A stretch of DNA of 64,000 nt, taken from positions 1,638,894 to 1,702,893 of the forward strand of contig NZ_CP007446.1 of the NCBI RefSeq assembly GCF_000600005.1. Reading direction: 5' to 3'. This document shows positions 8,984-19,615 of this stretch, in pieces. The number at the start of each line of letters is the position of its first letter. The first letter of the stretch is position 1. The DNA comes from Snodgrassella alvi wkB2. GTDB taxonomy: Bacteria > Pseudomonadota > Gammaproteobacteria > Burkholderiales > Neisseriaceae. The position numbers and the translations under genes were made by a program. Under the pieces are notes generated by a model. The model did not search any database. It saw nothing but the letters and a program-made list of their open reading frames with translations, and was not told the DNA's origin.

Positions 8984-11900
8984 ATGAATAACATTTATAA
9001 ATCCAAATGGAGTGAAGCAACACAGACATGGGTAGCCTGCTCGGAACTGGTACGTGGTAAAACTAAAAATAACTGTGTCAAAATCGCTGCAGCTGTTGCC
9101 CTTGCTTTAACCAGTTTAGGCTCATATGCTGCTGATACTGTTCCCTGTGACAATAACGCAGGAAGTGTTGTAGTTTCAGGACCTTCTACATGTTCGTTAC
9201 CTTCGTTACCAGACGGAACAACTTATACCGAAATTTCTGCATCAGATGGCGCAAAGTTAGAAAAGTTACCAGGTGAAGAAGATAAAAAAATTGAAGCCAT
9301 TGGAAAAAATAAAGTCAAAAAAGTAATTAATGTAAATGGAGAATCTACACTAGAAGCTACAAATATAAAGACTACAAGTAAAGGTAATTCATCAGACGCC
9401 AGCGCTTTAGCTATTGCAGGCAACTCAAAAGTAACAATTGATAGAAACCTGGAAGCAAATAGTTCCGGTAATTCAGCGAATGTTATTGCGAATTCAGACG
9501 GGTCTGTATTAAATGTTGCTAAAGGTAAAGATTATAAAGGTAGTATAAAAATTACTGATACAAGTAACAATGGTTTCACTAACGGTATAAAAAATGATAA
9601 TGGTGAGATATATGTTAATGGAGACATTACGATTACATCCAAAACTGAAGCTAGTAATTCAAACTCATCAATAGATAATATAAACGGTGGTAGTATTACA
9701 GCCGATAACATAACTATAGATCAAGGAGGTAAAAATTATGCAATTCATCAAACGTCAAAAAATTCATCTATAACTGTTAAGAATAATTTAACCATTACAT
9801 CCGGAAATATTCCTGAGGGAAATTCTGCGATTACAATCGAAGGCGGATCTATAGAAGTCAAAGGTAAAACTGATATTACGACTCATGTTGATTCAGAAAC
9901 TATCGAAGAACCTGAAAACGTATCTGCTATTTCTATCACAAACGGAAAATATACAGCTAACGGTGGAGCTGATATTAAAATTAAAGATGATGATGAAGAT
10001 AACTTTAAAGATGCTACAGGAGTCATCATTGGAAACGAAGGAATTTTTGAAAATAATGGTACTCTAACGGTAAATAATGGTCAAAATACTGTAATTTCAA
10101 CTGATACAAAATTAGGTGAAAACGCAACTTTTACAAACGAAGCAGCCGGGACTACAACGAGTAACGTTGATACCATTGTTCATAATTCATCTGGAATATT
10201 AAAAGTAACTAATTCTGGGAAATTAATTTCTGAATCTGATAAAAATTCAGTTTTAAAAAATAATAAAAATGGTATTATCAATGTTGATAACGATGGTACT
10301 GGTACTATTGCCGGTAACATTACTAATATAGATAACGGTACAGTTATTATCAATAACAGCGGTAATATACAGAAGAAGATTGAAACTTCCGATAATACCC
10401 AGAGCAAGACTGAAATTTCTGATAATACCCAGAGCAATACTGAACCGAACAAGATTGAAAATTCCGGTACAGGTTTGATAGATATTACTAATACGGATAC
10501 CGGTACTATAGACAGCGATATTCTTAATAAAGATAACGGTAAAGTTATTATCAAGAACAGCGGTGATATCAAGAAGAAAAAGATTGAAAATTCCGATAAT
10601 ACCCAGAGCAAGACTGAAATTTCCGATAATACCCCGCCGAAAAAGATTGAAAATTCCGGTACAGGTTTGATAAATATTACTAATACCGGTACTATAGACA
10701 ACGATATTCTTAATACAAATACTGGTACCATTAGCATTACCAATAACGATAACGGTACCCTTAATGGCTCTATCACAAATACCGGTGATGAAATAAAAGT
10801 AAATGATCCCAATGCAGAGATTCCTGCTAATATATTTATTGATAACAAGAAAAATTTAAACGGCAATATTAATAATGAAGGCAATGGTAGTATTGTTGTT
10901 AACAATAATACAGCCAGCTCTGTTATAAACGGTAATATTACTAATGCTAAGGATGGTAATATCGCTATTAATAACAGCGGTAAGGCTAATTCCTCTAAAA
11001 TTACTAATTCCAATGCTGGTAAGATTGACATTACCAATAACAAGGACGGTAATGTTAATAGTGAAATTACCAATGAGAATACTGGTGCTATTAAGATTAC
11101 CAATGATGGTACCATTAGTGGCTCTATCACCAATACCGGTAATGCAAGTACTGTCGCCGCCAACAATATTGATATCACCAACAATGGTGTTTTAAACAGC
11201 GATATTAATAATAAAGACAATGGTAATATCGCTATCAATAACAGCGGTAAGACTGATTCCTCTAAAAAAATTACTAATTCCAAAGATGGTAAGATTAACA
11301 TTACCAATACAGCGGTCGGCGATTTTCAAAGTGCCATTGATAACGATGCAACCAGTACCGGCATAATTACTCTGGATAATAAGGGTACTGTTAATAGTAC
11401 TATTACTAATCGGAATACTGGTGCTATTAATATTACCAATAACGATAACGGTAACCTTGGCGGCTCTATCACAAATACTGGTAATGCCGGTACTATTCAT
11501 ATTATCAATAACGATAAAGGTACCCTTGGCGGTTCTATCACAAATACCGGTGATCAAATAAATGATACTACTGCTAATATATTGATTGAAAACAATAATG
11601 ATTTAAACAGCACTATTAATAATGATGGCAATGGTACTATTGCTCTGGATAATAAGGAGGCGGGTACTGTTAATAGTACTATTACTAATCAGAATACTGG
11701 TGCTATTAAGATTACCAATACCGGTACCATTGGCGGCTATATCAAAAATAAGGGTACAGGCAGTATCTCTTTAACCAACAACAATATCATCGATAACAAT
11801 ACCTTTGGTACCTTTGACGGTTATATCGAAAATAATGGTACAGGCAGTATCTCTTTAATCAATAACGGTATCATTAGTGGCTCTATCACCAATACCGGTA

Positions 11901-14899
11901 CTAAAAATAATGTTGATAATATATTGATTGATAACAATAAAGAGTTAAAGAGCACTATTGAAAATCTCAATGGTAGTATTGTTGTAAACAACAATAAAAA
12001 AGGCTCTTCTTTTACCGGCGATATTCATAATAACAGTGGTTTTAATACAGGTAAGATTACTGTTAACAACAATGAAGAAAATACTAAAATTAATAGCCAT
12101 ATTACCAATGATAATGGTGATATTACTATTAACAACAAGGCATACAATTCTACTATTGAGGGCGATATTACTAACAAAAATCACGGCCGGGTTACTATCG
12201 AAAACAGCGGTAAGGTTGGTAAAACTGGTCAAAATGGTGAAGCTGATACCTTTCTAAAAATTACTAATTCCGGTGGTAGTATTACCATTAAGAATGATAA
12301 TGACGGCGATTTTCTAGGTAACATTGATAATGATAATGATGCAACTGGTACCGGCCGCATTGGTATTTACAATAATGGAAATACCTTTAAAGGCTCTATT
12401 ACCAATCAGAATACTGGTACCATTGATATTGCCAATAGAGGAAAGAACTTTGACGGCTCTATTACCAATCAGAATACTGGTAATATTAGTATTACTAATG
12501 ACACAACCTTAAACAGCACTATCACCAATACCGGTGATAAGCGTACTGATGGCTATAATATTGAGATCACCAACAATAAGGAGTTAAACGGCTCTATCAA
12601 AAATGAGGGAACAGGCGATATCCATATTAAAAATACCAAAGATACCAGTTCTATAATAAGCCGTATTGGCCGTATTACCGGTGAGATTACTAATAACAAT
12701 ACCGGTACTATCATCTTGGACAATGATGGTGAGATAGCCAACGCTATTCTTAATGGAGGTGCTGGTGCCATTAATATTGCCAATAACGGTACACTTAACG
12801 GTTCTATCACCAATACCGGTGATAAAATAAATGATACCACTGCTAATATATTGATTAAAAACAATAAAGACGGCTTTATTAATGGTGATATTACTAATAG
12901 TGGTGCTGGTAATATCACCATTACGAATCAGGATGAAGCTGTATTAAACAGCAATATTAATAATGATGGTTCCGGATCCATTATATTTACTAACAATGGT
13001 GATGTAGATGCTAATGTAGTTAATAATAATCCCAGTGTAAGGATTAACGATACTAGTCTGAGACAAATTCAGAATACTGGTAATGGCAAAATTACTATTA
13101 TCAATAATAAAACTTTGAACAGACCAATCAGCAATACTAGTGGTGGTATTATTGATATAACCAATAACAGTAGTATGGAAACGGATATAACCAATAATAC
13201 TGAAAGCAGTGAAGGCGGAATTACATTTAAAAATAAACAGGAATTCAAAGGTAAGCTGATTAACGCTAACTCAGGATCTATTTCTGCCACAAATACCGGA
13301 ACCTTTACCGGCGTGACAACAAATTCCGGTTCGGGGATATTAGATCTGGATAATCAGGGTATCTGGAACAATACTGGAAACTCTGTATTAACAAAGCTGA
13401 AAAACACTACCGGGACAATTATATTTCCGCAAGTATCTGAAGTTAATGCCGGAGACAAAGACCAGTACCATACTATCACTGTTAATGGTAACTATACCGG
13501 TGGCGGTTTGATGCGTGTTAATACTGTATGGAATAAGGATGGCACTTCTTATAGCGACCGCATTGATATTCATGGCGATGTAGACGGTGCCCCTACAACA
13601 GTGCGTACATTAAACGAAAAAGGTATCTATGGCGATGTAACCCTGAAAGAGATTCCTATTCATTCTGCAGTTGTGGTACATGTAGCCGGTAAGAGTAGCG
13701 GCAATGATTTTACCGGTTCCGCTCCGACTACTAATGCCGGCGAAGCTCAGCTTAAAAAAATAGATACTACTTCAGGAACTGATTATGCATGGACATTAAC
13801 CGCACAACCTAAAACACCTGATCCTGTTGTGCCTGTTCCACCCGGACCTACTGTTTCTGATAAGCCTGTTCCGCCAGCACCACCCATAAAAGAAGTACCA
13901 ATTTATGCAGAACCGGTTTCCGGTTATGTGCAGATGCCTACAGCAGATATGGAACTTGGCTTTACCACGGTTGGTACATTACATGAGCGCCGCGGTGAAA
14001 ACCAGACTTACAATATCACCGGCTCAAATAATACTGCTCTTGGTGATGATCAGCAGCAGACATGGGGCAGAGTTCTGGTTAAACATCTGGATAAAGATGG
14101 TAAAAAACGTCTGGATACCGCTGGTAATCAATCTGTATTACAGATTGGTCATGATTTTATTCTGGATGAAAATGAGAAAACCGGAACACGTCGGCATATT
14201 GGTGGCTATGTAGCTTATGGCCATAATGAAAATGATTTCCGCGATGAGTACCGTGCTAAGAATGGTTATATTGTTGATGACCATTACACGGGTAAAGGCC
14301 GTACGGATGCAGTAAGTGTTGGCGGTTATGGTACCTTCTACGGCAATAATGGCGGTTATGTGGATCTTGTTGGTCAGGTAACTTATCTGCGCAATAAATA
14401 CAATGCCCGTTCGAACGAATCTGTACATCAGAACGGCTGGGGTGCAGCTTTATCAGCTGAAACAGGTAAATCATTTATTGTTTATGGAAATAACTGGTTT
14501 GTAGAGCCGCAGGCTCAGCTGGTATACCAGTATCTGTCTCTGGATGATTTTAATGACAGGATCCGCCATGTTGACCAGCATGATCCGTCTGCACTGCGCG
14601 GTCGTGTAGGTATGCGTTTCGGCTATAATGGTGATACCCGTGATAACCTGCCGTCATCCTCTTTCTATGGTATCGCGAATATCTGGCATGATTTTGTTAA
14701 TCCAAAATCAGTTGATATTGGTCGTGACAGTCTGAAAGAAGAGTATGCGAAAACCTGGGGCGAACTCGGTCTGGGTATTCAGTTGCCAATCACCCGTCAA
14801 AGTGATTTCTACAGCGATATCCGTTACGAGAAAAATTTTGGCAGTGATAAACGCAAAGGCTTTAAAGGTACTATGGGTTATAAATATACCTGGTTATAA
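8984..14899 (+). CDS. Giant type Va autotransporter, Asn/Gly/Thr-repeat passenger with pertactin-like barrel
   Basis: This is a surface-anchored or secreted adhesin-type autotransporter of 1971 residues. The frame is open from GTG 8912, but ATG 8984 follows AAGGA and starts an extended signal peptide region (MNNIYKSKWSEATQTWVACS), then a hydrophobic core ending near GSYAA. The passenger (about 50-1590) is built of degenerate short beta-helix repeats such as ITNTGTGxINI and NNGTLNGSITNTG; few aromatic residues or cysteines occur there. A Pro-rich linker (PVVPVPPGPTVSDKPVPPAP) precedes a pertactin-like motif (GYVQMPTADMELGFTTVGTLHER) and the C-terminal 12-strand barrel from WGRVLV to the terminal KYTWL. 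Its substrate is not predictable; host or biofilm adhesion is inference. It is monocistronic, with its own promoter and terminator. Confidence 0.93.
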   Translation: MNNIYKSKWSEATQTWVACSELVRGKTKNNCVKIAAAVALALTSLGSYAADTVPCDNNAGSVVVSGPSTCSLPSLPDGTTYTEISASDGAKLEKLPGEEDKKIEAIGKNKVKKVINVNGESTLEATNIKTTSKGNSSDASALAIAGNSKVTIDRNLEANSSGNSANVIANSDGSVLNVAKGKDYKGSIKITDTSNNGFTNGIKNDNGEIYVNGDITITSKTEASNSNSSIDNINGGSITADNITIDQGGKNYAIHQTSKNSSITVKNNLTITSGNIPEGNSAITIEGGSIEVKGKTDITTHVDSETIEEPENVSAISITNGKYTANGGADIKIKDDDEDNFKDATGVIIGNEGIFENNGTLTVNNGQNTVISTDTKLGENATFTNEAAGTTTSNVDTIVHNSSGILKVTNSGKLISESDKNSVLKNNKNGIINVDNDGTGTIAGNITNIDNGTVIINNSGNIQKKIETSDNTQSKTEISDNTQSNTEPNKIENSGTGLIDITNTDTGTIDSDILNKDNGKVIIKNSGDIKKKKIENSDNTQSKTEISDNTPPKKIENSGTGLINITNTGTIDNDILNTNTGTISITNNDNGTLNGSITNTGDEIKVNDPNAEIPANIFIDNKKNLNGNINNEGNGSIVVNNNTASSVINGNITNAKDGNIAINNSGKANSSKITNSNAGKIDITNNKDGNVNSEITNENTGAIKITNDGTISGSITNTGNASTVAANNIDITNNGVLNSDINNKDNGNIAINNSGKTDSSKKITNSKDGKINITNTAVGDFQSAIDNDATSTGIITLDNKGTVNSTITNRNTGAINITNNDNGNLGGSITNTGNAGTIHIINNDKGTLGGSITNTGDQINDTTANILIENNNDLNSTINNDGNGTIALDNKEAGTVNSTITNQNTGAIKITNTGTIGGYIKNKGTGSISLTNNNIIDNNTFGTFDGYIENNGTGSISLINNGIISGSITNTGTKNNVDNILIDNNKELKSTIENLNGSIVVNNNKKGSSFTGDIHNNSGFNTGKITVNNNEENTKINSHITNDNGDITINNKAYNSTIEGDITNKNHGRVTIENSGKVGKTGQNGEADTFLKITNSGGSITIKNDNDGDFLGNIDNDNDATGTGRIGIYNNGNTFKGSITNQNTGTIDIANRGKNFDGSITNQNTGNISITNDTTLNSTITNTGDKRTDGYNIEITNNKELNGSIKNEGTGDIHIKNTKDTSSIISRIGRITGEITNNNTGTIILDNDGEIANAILNGGAGAINIANNGTLNGSITNTGDKINDTTANILIKNNKDGFINGDITNSGAGNITITNQDEAVLNSNINNDGSGSIIFTNNGDVDANVVNNNPSVRINDTSLRQIQNTGNGKITIINNKTLNRPISNTSGGIIDITNNSSMETDITNNTESSEGGITFKNKQEFKGKLINANSGSISATNTGTFTGVTTNSGSGILDLDNQGIWNNTGNSVLTKLKNTTGTIIFPQVSEVNAGDKDQYHTITVNGNYTGGGLMRVNTVWNKDGTSYSDRIDIHGDVDGAPTTVRTLNEKGIYGDVTLKEIPIHSAVVVHVAGKSSGNDFTGSAPTTNAGEAQLKKIDTTSGTDYAWTLTAQPKTPDPVVPVPPGPTVSDKPVPPAPPIKEVPIYAEPVSGYVQMPTADMELGFTTVGTLHERRGENQTYNITGSNNTALGDDQQQTWGRVLVKHLDKDGKKRLDTAGNQSVLQIGHDFILDENEKTGTRRHIGGYVAYGHNENDFRDEYRAKNGYIVDDHYTGKGRTDAVSVGGYGTFYGNNGGYVDLVGQVTYLRNKYNARSNESVHQNGWGAALSAETGKSFIVYGNNWFVEPQAQLVYQYLSLDDFNDRIRHVDQHDPSALRGRVGMRFGYNGDTRDNLPSSSFYGIANIWHDFVNPKSVDIGRDSLKEEYAKTWGELGLGIQLPITRQSDFYSDIRYEKNFGSDKRKGFKGTMGYKYTWL
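10372..10740 (+). repeat. Internal duplication inside the autotransporter passenger
   Basis: Two adjacent, non-identical copies of a segment encode K(K)IE-(T/N)-S-DNTQSKTEISDNT, followed by KIENSGTGLI(D/N)ITNT and a D-ILN unit. The first starts near 10372 and the second near 10570. The second copy has lost one DNTQSNTE piece. The charged Lys/Glu-rich insert interrupts the otherwise neutral Asn/Gly/Thr repeats, indicating expansion by slippage or unequal recombination. Confidence 0.7.
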
Positions 14900-14941
14900 T
14901 GCATTATCCGGCAGTAGCCATATGGTTACTGCTGCTTTCTG

Positions 14942-14979
14942 CAGGGCACAGCATTTAATGCTGTGCCCTGTTTCTGTTT
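14942..14979 (+). terminator. Intrinsic terminator of the autotransporter gene
   Basis: A 13-bp perfect stem, CAGGGCACAGCAT at 14942-14954 with ATGCTGTGCCCTG at 14958-14970, has a 3-nt loop and is followed by TTTCTGTTT. It starts 42 nt after the stop codon. Confidence 0.92.
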
Positions 14980-15014
14980 AAATATTCTTTGGTTTTCTTT
15001 TCAGCAAAACAGGC

Positions 15015-15045
15015 TTGACATTCAACTTAGGTGAAGGTTTAAGCT
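15015..15045 (+). promoter_or_regulatory. CueR-type copper-responsive promoter
   Basis: The -35 TTGACA (15015-15020) and -10 TAAGCT (15040-15045) are separated by 19 nt, the over-long spacer typical of MerR-family promoters. The spacer (15021-15039) carries an imperfect dyad, ACATTCA...TGAAGGT. The element lines up closely with the E. coli copA CueR promoter, sharing TTGAC, TTC, CTT and GAAGGTTTAA at matching positions. Transcription would start about 20 nt before the oxidase gene. CueR itself is not in this window. Confidence 0.8.
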
Positions 15046-15070
15046 GTTCTTTTTCTTCATAAGAATCATT

Positions 15071-16621
15071 ATGCACAGAAGAGACTTCCTCAGATATTCG
15101 GCCATGGTAAGCGCCGCAGCTACGCTACCGCTTTCTGCTTATGCTCTGAATACTTTGGATTTACCGGTACTGGCTATTCCGCCATTATTAGATACCGGTA
15201 AAGATAACAGGATTCAGCTCACTATTCAGCAGGGCACCAGCCGTTTTGGCAAATATCAGACGCAGACATGGGGCTATAATGGTGCTTTGCTTGGTCCTGC
15301 TATACGTATTTTCCGGGGCAAACCGGTACAGATAAAACTGCAAAACCAATTAACTGAAGCCACAACAGTACACTGGCATGGTCTGGAAGTACCGGGTGAA
15401 GCAGATGGCGGACCTCAGGCCTGTATCCCAGCCGGACAAGCACGAGTAATTGAATTTACCTCAAGCCAGCCTGCTGCAACATGTTGGTTCCACCCGCACC
15501 AGCATGGGCAGACCGGACGTCAGGTAGCAATGGGGCTGGCAGGTTTGCTGTTGCTGGAAGATACTGTCAGTACTGGTCTGCCTATCCCCAAAAACTGGGG
15601 ATTAGATGATATTCCTCTGATCGTACAGGATAAAAAATTTAATGCAGCCGGACAAATTGATTATCAGCTTGATGTTATGAGTGCTGCCATAGGCTGGTTT
15701 GGAGATACTCTGCTGTGTAATGGTCAGATATATCCGCAGCATAACGCGCCGCGTGGCTGGTTGCGATTACGTCTGCTTAATGGCTGTAATGCCAGAACAC
15801 TGAACTTTGCCTGTAGTGATGGCCGCCCTTTATATGTTATTGCCAGTGACGGTGGCTTTCTGCCTCAGCCGGTAACGGTGTCCAGCCTGTCGGTATTGCC
15901 CGGTGAACGTTTTGAAGTAATGGTTGACACCAGTAACGGTAAAGCATTTGATTTGCTTACTTTACCGGTAAAACAGATGGGCATGAATCTGCCGCCTTTT
16001 GATCAGCCCTGCCCGATAGTTCGTGTATCTGTACTTTCTTCGCGTAATGATGCATCTTTACCCGATCAGCTTACCAGCTCTCTGCCTGTATTACCGGCTC
16101 TGTCTCAGCTTGTACACCGCCATTTTCAGCTGTCTATGGATCCTGAGCTGGACAGTATGGGTATGCAGGCTTTACAGCAACTGGCGGGAAAATCAGCTAT
16201 GCCAATGGAGCATATGTCTATGCATCAGTCTCATATGGAAATGATGCATAATATGCACACGGATAAAAACGCATTAGATTTAATGCATGCCAACAGGATT
16301 AACGGACAGACTTTTGATATGAATAAGCCGGCATTTGCCGCCAGTAAAGGGAAATATGAGTGCTGGGAAATATCCGGTTTAGGCGATATGATGCTGCACC
16401 CGTTTCATATTCATGGTACTCAGTTTCGCATTCTTAATGAAAACGGACAACCGCCTGCTGCTCATCGCTCAGGCTGGAAAGATACGGTACGGGTAGAAGG
16501 TGGTGTAAGTAAGGTATTGGTGAAATTCAACCACAGTGCGCCAGCAAGTTTTCCTTACATGGCTCATTGCCACATACTGGAACATGAAGATACCGGGATG
16601 ATGCTGGGGTTTACTGTCTGA
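15071..16621 (+). CDS. cueO: Periplasmic multicopper oxidase, CueO-like
   Basis: A three-cupredoxin multicopper oxidase that probably oxidises Cu(I) to less toxic Cu(II) in the periplasm. It has 516 residues. The N-terminus [21 protein letters not shown] is a Tat signal with twin Arg, fitting export of a folded, copper-loaded enzyme. All four copper motifs are intact: HWHG (H101, H103), HPHQH (H141, H143), HPFHIH (H443, H446, H448) and HCHILEH (H499, C500, H501, H505), followed by a Met axial region. A Met/His-rich stretch near residues 375-400 ([19 protein letters not shown]) corresponds to the CueO methionine-rich Cu(I) gate. The CueR-like promoter immediately upstream supports copper detoxification. 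It is not laccase-specific by sequence. Confidence 0.92.
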   Translation: MHRRDFLRYSAMVSAAATLPLSAYALNTLDLPVLAIPPLLDTGKDNRIQLTIQQGTSRFGKYQTQTWGYNGALLGPAIRIFRGKPVQIKLQNQLTEATTVHWHGLEVPGEADGGPQACIPAGQARVIEFTSSQPAATCWFHPHQHGQTGRQVAMGLAGLLLLEDTVSTGLPIPKNWGLDDIPLIVQDKKFNAAGQIDYQLDVMSAAIGWFGDTLLCNGQIYPQHNAPRGWLRLRLLNGCNARTLNFACSDGRPLYVIASDGGFLPQPVTVSSLSVLPGERFEVMVDTSNGKAFDLLTLPVKQMGMNLPPFDQPCPIVRVSVLSSRNDASLPDQLTSSLPVLPALSQLVHRHFQLSMDPELDSMGMQALQQLAGKSAMPMEHMSMHQSHMEMMHNMHTDKNALDLMHANRINGQTFDMNKPAFAASKGKYECWEISGLGDMMLHPFHIHGTQFRILNENGQPPAAHRSGWKDTVRVEGGVSKVLVKFNHSAPASFPYMAHCHILEHEDTGMMLGFTV

Positions 16622-16841
16622 ATATGCGTTCGTTACAAGCTGAATTTTTTCAGATATTTAAAAACTGAAGCTAATAATACTTATGGATTAATAAAACGTT
16701 AAATTAGCTGCGCCAATAAATATTTTTCCATAAGCCGAATTAGCATAAACAATGAAATTCTGGCATGAAAATATATGATCTTTTCAATAATATTCCATAA
16801 GTGTCATCGTATCAGGTCTGATAATATCCCGATAAAAATAT

Positions 16842-16874
16842 AAACCACTCAAAACGATTGGTTTTGAGTGGTTT
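16842..16874. terminator. Bidirectional terminator between the oxidase and ahpF
   Basis: AAACCACTCAAAAC at 16842-16855 pairs perfectly with GTTTTGAGTGGTTT at 16861-16874 around a 5-nt loop. Two convergent genes share it: the oxidase on + and ahpF on -. The ahpF stop is 14 nt away. Confidence 0.85.
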
Positions 16875-16887
16875 CTTATGTCAGTTA

Positions 16888-18456
16888 TTAATTAGCTGCA
16901 CTGGTACGAATCAGATAATCAAAAGCACTTAATGCCGCTTTAGCACCTTCACCGGCAGCAATAATAATCTGCTTATAGGGTACGTTTGTACAGTCACCGG
17001 CGGCAAAAACACCCGGCACACTGGTTTTACCAAAAGCATCGATTACAATCTCGTGCATTGGCTCAGTTAAGTCTACTGTACCTTGCAAAAATCCGGTATT
17101 CGGTAATAAACCAATCTGAACAAAAATACCTTCCAATGCCAGATGATGCTCTGTATTGCTTACCCGATCCAGATAATTCAGACCATTAACTTTGCCGTTT
17201 TCGCCGGTTACCTCTGTAGTCTGAGCATTCATAATAATCTGAACATTAGGCAGACTATGCAATTTTTGCTGTAATACTTCATCAGCACGCATTTTGCCGG
17301 AAAACTCCAGCAGAGTAACATGCTTAACAACGCCAGCCAGATCAATGGCAGCTTCTGCACCGGAATTACCACCACCAATTACGGCTACATCTTTGCCTTT
17401 GAATAACGGGCCATCACAATGCGGACAATAAGTCACACCTTTCGTACGGTATTCCTGCTCACCGGGCACATTCATTGAGCGCCAGTGTGCACCTGTAGAC
17501 AGGATAACTGTACGCGATTTTAAAACAGCACCACTTTCTGTATGTACTTCAATCAGTCCGCCTGTAGTTTTAGCCGGTACCAGCGCACTAACTCTTTGCA
17601 AATTCATAATATCGACATCATAACTGCGTACGTGGCTTTCCAGATCATGGGCAAAACGCGGACCGTCGGTACGTAAAACTGATATGTAATTTTCAATATC
17701 CAGCGTGTCGAGAACCTGACCACCAAAACGTTCGGCCACAATACCGGTACGAATACCTTTACGTGCTGCATATACAGCGGCAGCAGCACCGGCAGGTCCC
17801 CCGCCCACAATCAGCACGTCAAACGGTGCTTTTGCATTTAATTCATCAACTGCCGCACTGGCGGCATTGCTGTCCAGTTTAGCAACAATTTCCGCCAGTT
17901 CCATTCTGCCCTGACCAAATGGTTCACCATTCAGAAAAACGGCCGGCACACCCATAATCTGTTTCGCTTCAATTTCTTCCTGAAACAATGCTCCGTCAAT
18001 AGCTGTATGGCTGATATTCGGATTGAGAATAGACATCAGATTCAATGCCTGTATAACATCCGGACAATTGTGACAGGTAATAGAATAATAAGTTTCGAAG
18101 TGATAACTGCCCTGCAAATTTTTAATTTGTTGCTGTAATGATTCTGCTTCTTTAGATGGATGACCGCCCACCTGCAATAAAGCCAGTACCAGTGAACTGA
18201 ATTCATGCCCCATCGGATTACCGGCAAAAACCAGTCCTGTATGCACACCGGGATTAGTGATTTCAAAAGATGGCTTACGTTCAGACTGACCATCGGTACG
18301 CAGACTGACTTTATCGCTTAACGCCTCTACTTCCTGTAACAGTGCCAGCATGTCGCGAGCACCTTTACTTTCGTCCAGCGTAGCAATTATTTCAACCGGT
18401 CTGGTTACATATTCAAGATAAGCTTTTAGTTGGTTTTTCAAAGTGTCGTCTAACAT
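16888..18456 (-). CDS. ahpF: Alkyl hydroperoxide reductase subunit F
   Basis: A flavoprotein disulfide reductase that passes electrons from NADH to the peroxiredoxin AhpC. It has 522 residues, close to E. coli AhpF. The N-terminal double thioredoxin fold (about 1-195) carries the CHNC redox centre (C128, C131). The FAD-binding [15 protein letters not shown] follows near 213. The second redox centre CPHC is at C344 and C347, and the NAD-binding [10 protein letters not shown] follows it. The C-terminal [21 protein letters not shown] motif closes the FAD site. It lies 158 nt downstream of ahpC on the same strand, beyond a hairpin that may lower its expression relative to AhpC. Confidence 0.97.
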   Translation of the reverse strand: MLDDTLKNQLKAYLEYVTRPVEIIATLDESKGARDMLALLQEVEALSDKVSLRTDGQSERKPSFEITNPGVHTGLVFAGNPMGHEFSSLVLALLQVGGHPSKEAESLQQQIKNLQGSYHFETYYSITCHNCPDVIQALNLMSILNPNISHTAIDGALFQEEIEAKQIMGVPAVFLNGEPFGQGRMELAEIVAKLDSNAASAAVDELNAKAPFDVLIVGGGPAGAAAAVYAARKGIRTGIVAERFGGQVLDTLDIENYISVLRTDGPRFAHDLESHVRSYDVDIMNLQRVSALVPAKTTGGLIEVHTESGAVLKSRTVILSTGAHWRSMNVPGEQEYRTKGVTYCPHCDGPLFKGKDVAVIGGGNSGAEAAIDLAGVVKHVTLLEFSGKMRADEVLQQKLHSLPNVQIIMNAQTTEVTGENGKVNGLNYLDRVSNTEHHLALEGIFVQIGLLPNTGFLQGTVDLTEPMHEIVIDAFGKTSVPGVFAAGDCTNVPYKQIIIAAGEGAKAALSAFDYLIRTSAAN

Positions 18457-18534
18457 TTTACTGCTCCATTACATTAATAAAAATAAACTATAGATATTCT
18501 GTTTTTGATAGCCTGCATTTTTGTTTTAGTAAAA

Positions 18535-18564
18535 AGCCCGGATACCGCAGCCGGTATTCGGGCT
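18535..18564 (-). terminator. Hairpin attenuator between ahpC and ahpF
   Basis: Read on the minus strand, AGCCCGAATACCG pairs with CGGTATCCGGGCT (13 bp with one G-U) and is followed by TTTTTA. It lies in the ahpC-ahpF gap. A partial terminator here would give more AhpC than AhpF, as expected for a peroxidase and its reductase. Confidence 0.75.
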
Positions 18565-18614
18565 GAATGACTGTTTATTTAACAGTAAGTTTCTGATGTG
18601 TGTATTTAAGTGTG

Positions 18615-19181
18615 TTAGATTTTACCAACCAGTTCCAGAGAAGGAGCCAGAGTTTTTTCGCCTTCTTTCCATTTAGCAGGACAAACTTCACCCGGATGAG
18701 AAGCAACATATTGTGCAGCTTTAACTTTACGTACCAGATCTGAAGCTTCACGACCGATACCTTCAGCAGTTACTTCCACACACTGGATAATACCCTGCGG
18801 GTCAACCAGGAATGTAGCACGGTCAGCGGAACCCTGACCTTCACGCAGTACACCAAAATTAGTTGTCAGGGTAGCATTGCGGTCACCCAGCATAAAGTAT
18901 TTAATTTTGGCAATTGTGTCAGAAGCATCGTGCCATGCTTTATGAGTAAAATGAGTATCGGTAGAAACAGAGTAAACTTCTACGCCCAGTTTCTGCAATT
19001 CTTCATAGTGGTCAGCCAGATCACCTAATTCAGTAGGACAAACAAAAGTAAAATCTGCCGGATAGAAAAAGAATATAGACCATTTACCTTTTACGTCAGC
19101 ATCACTGATGTCTACAAATTTACCATTATGAAAGGCAGTGGTATTGAACGGTTTGATTTCAGTGTTAACATTAGCAACCAT
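18615..19181 (-). CDS. ahpC: Alkyl hydroperoxide reductase subunit C (peroxiredoxin)
   Basis: A typical 2-Cys peroxiredoxin that reduces H2O2, organic peroxides and peroxynitrite in the cytoplasm, recharged by AhpF. It has 188 residues, one more than E. coli AhpC. The peroxidatic cysteine C48 is in FTFVCPTEL and the resolving cysteine C167 is in GEVCPAKW. The start follows an AAGGAGATAT ribosome site. A -10-like TATACA lies about 40 nt upstream without a good -35, compatible with activator dependence (OxyR would be the usual one), but I could not define an OxyR site. It pairs with ahpF downstream. Confidence 0.97.
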   Translation of the reverse strand: MVANVNTEIKPFNTTAFHNGKFVDISDADVKGKWSIFFFYPADFTFVCPTELGDLADHYEELQKLGVEVYSVSTDTHFTHKAWHDASDTIAKIKYFMLGDRNATLTTNFGVLREGQGSADRATFLVDPQGIIQCVEVTAEGIGREASDLVRKVKAAQYVASHPGEVCPAKWKEGEKTLAPSLELVGKI

Positions 19182-19615
19182 GAAATATCTCCTTGAATGT
19201 ACAGGTTGAATTAATCGATGGATGTATAGTACACAAATTTACTCAATAAATATAATCAAATGATTTTATGTAATCGATAGTTTTTATTTTTCATAAAAAA
19301 CAATGTATTATATTTTCAGGATTATAAAAATAACTTACAAACCAGATAAATACACTAAATTCATATATAAAAACTATTATAAACAGCCATTAGCTGTATG
19401 GGAGTTACTCTGCCAAAATCTAAAATTGTTGTAACTAAACCGGTCACAGCTTGTATGCTGCACATTACTGATATTTGCCCTGTGCATTTATCAAGATTAA
19501 TATACAGATTATCATAAAAAAAGAAGTCAAATTAAGATTGATACCGGCAAAAAATTTTTTCACTTTTTAGTTTCAGTTTAATTCTGCTACTGAATATTTG
19601 CAGGTGATGTATGGT
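19182..19615. other. Intergenic region between divergent ahpC and the DUF2238 gene
   Basis: About 430 nt of AT-rich DNA carrying the regulatory regions of two divergent genes. Apart from the ahpC -10-like TATACA near 19225 (minus strand), I see no ORF, strong hairpin or repeat. Confidence 0.5.

Noticed and set aside
10180-11307. 375-residue open frame on the minus strand inside the autotransporter passenger
   Set aside because: Its Leu/Ile/Val-only composition is the complement of Asn/Thr/Gly repeat codons, and it overlaps the well-supported autotransporter. It is a shadow of repeat coding.
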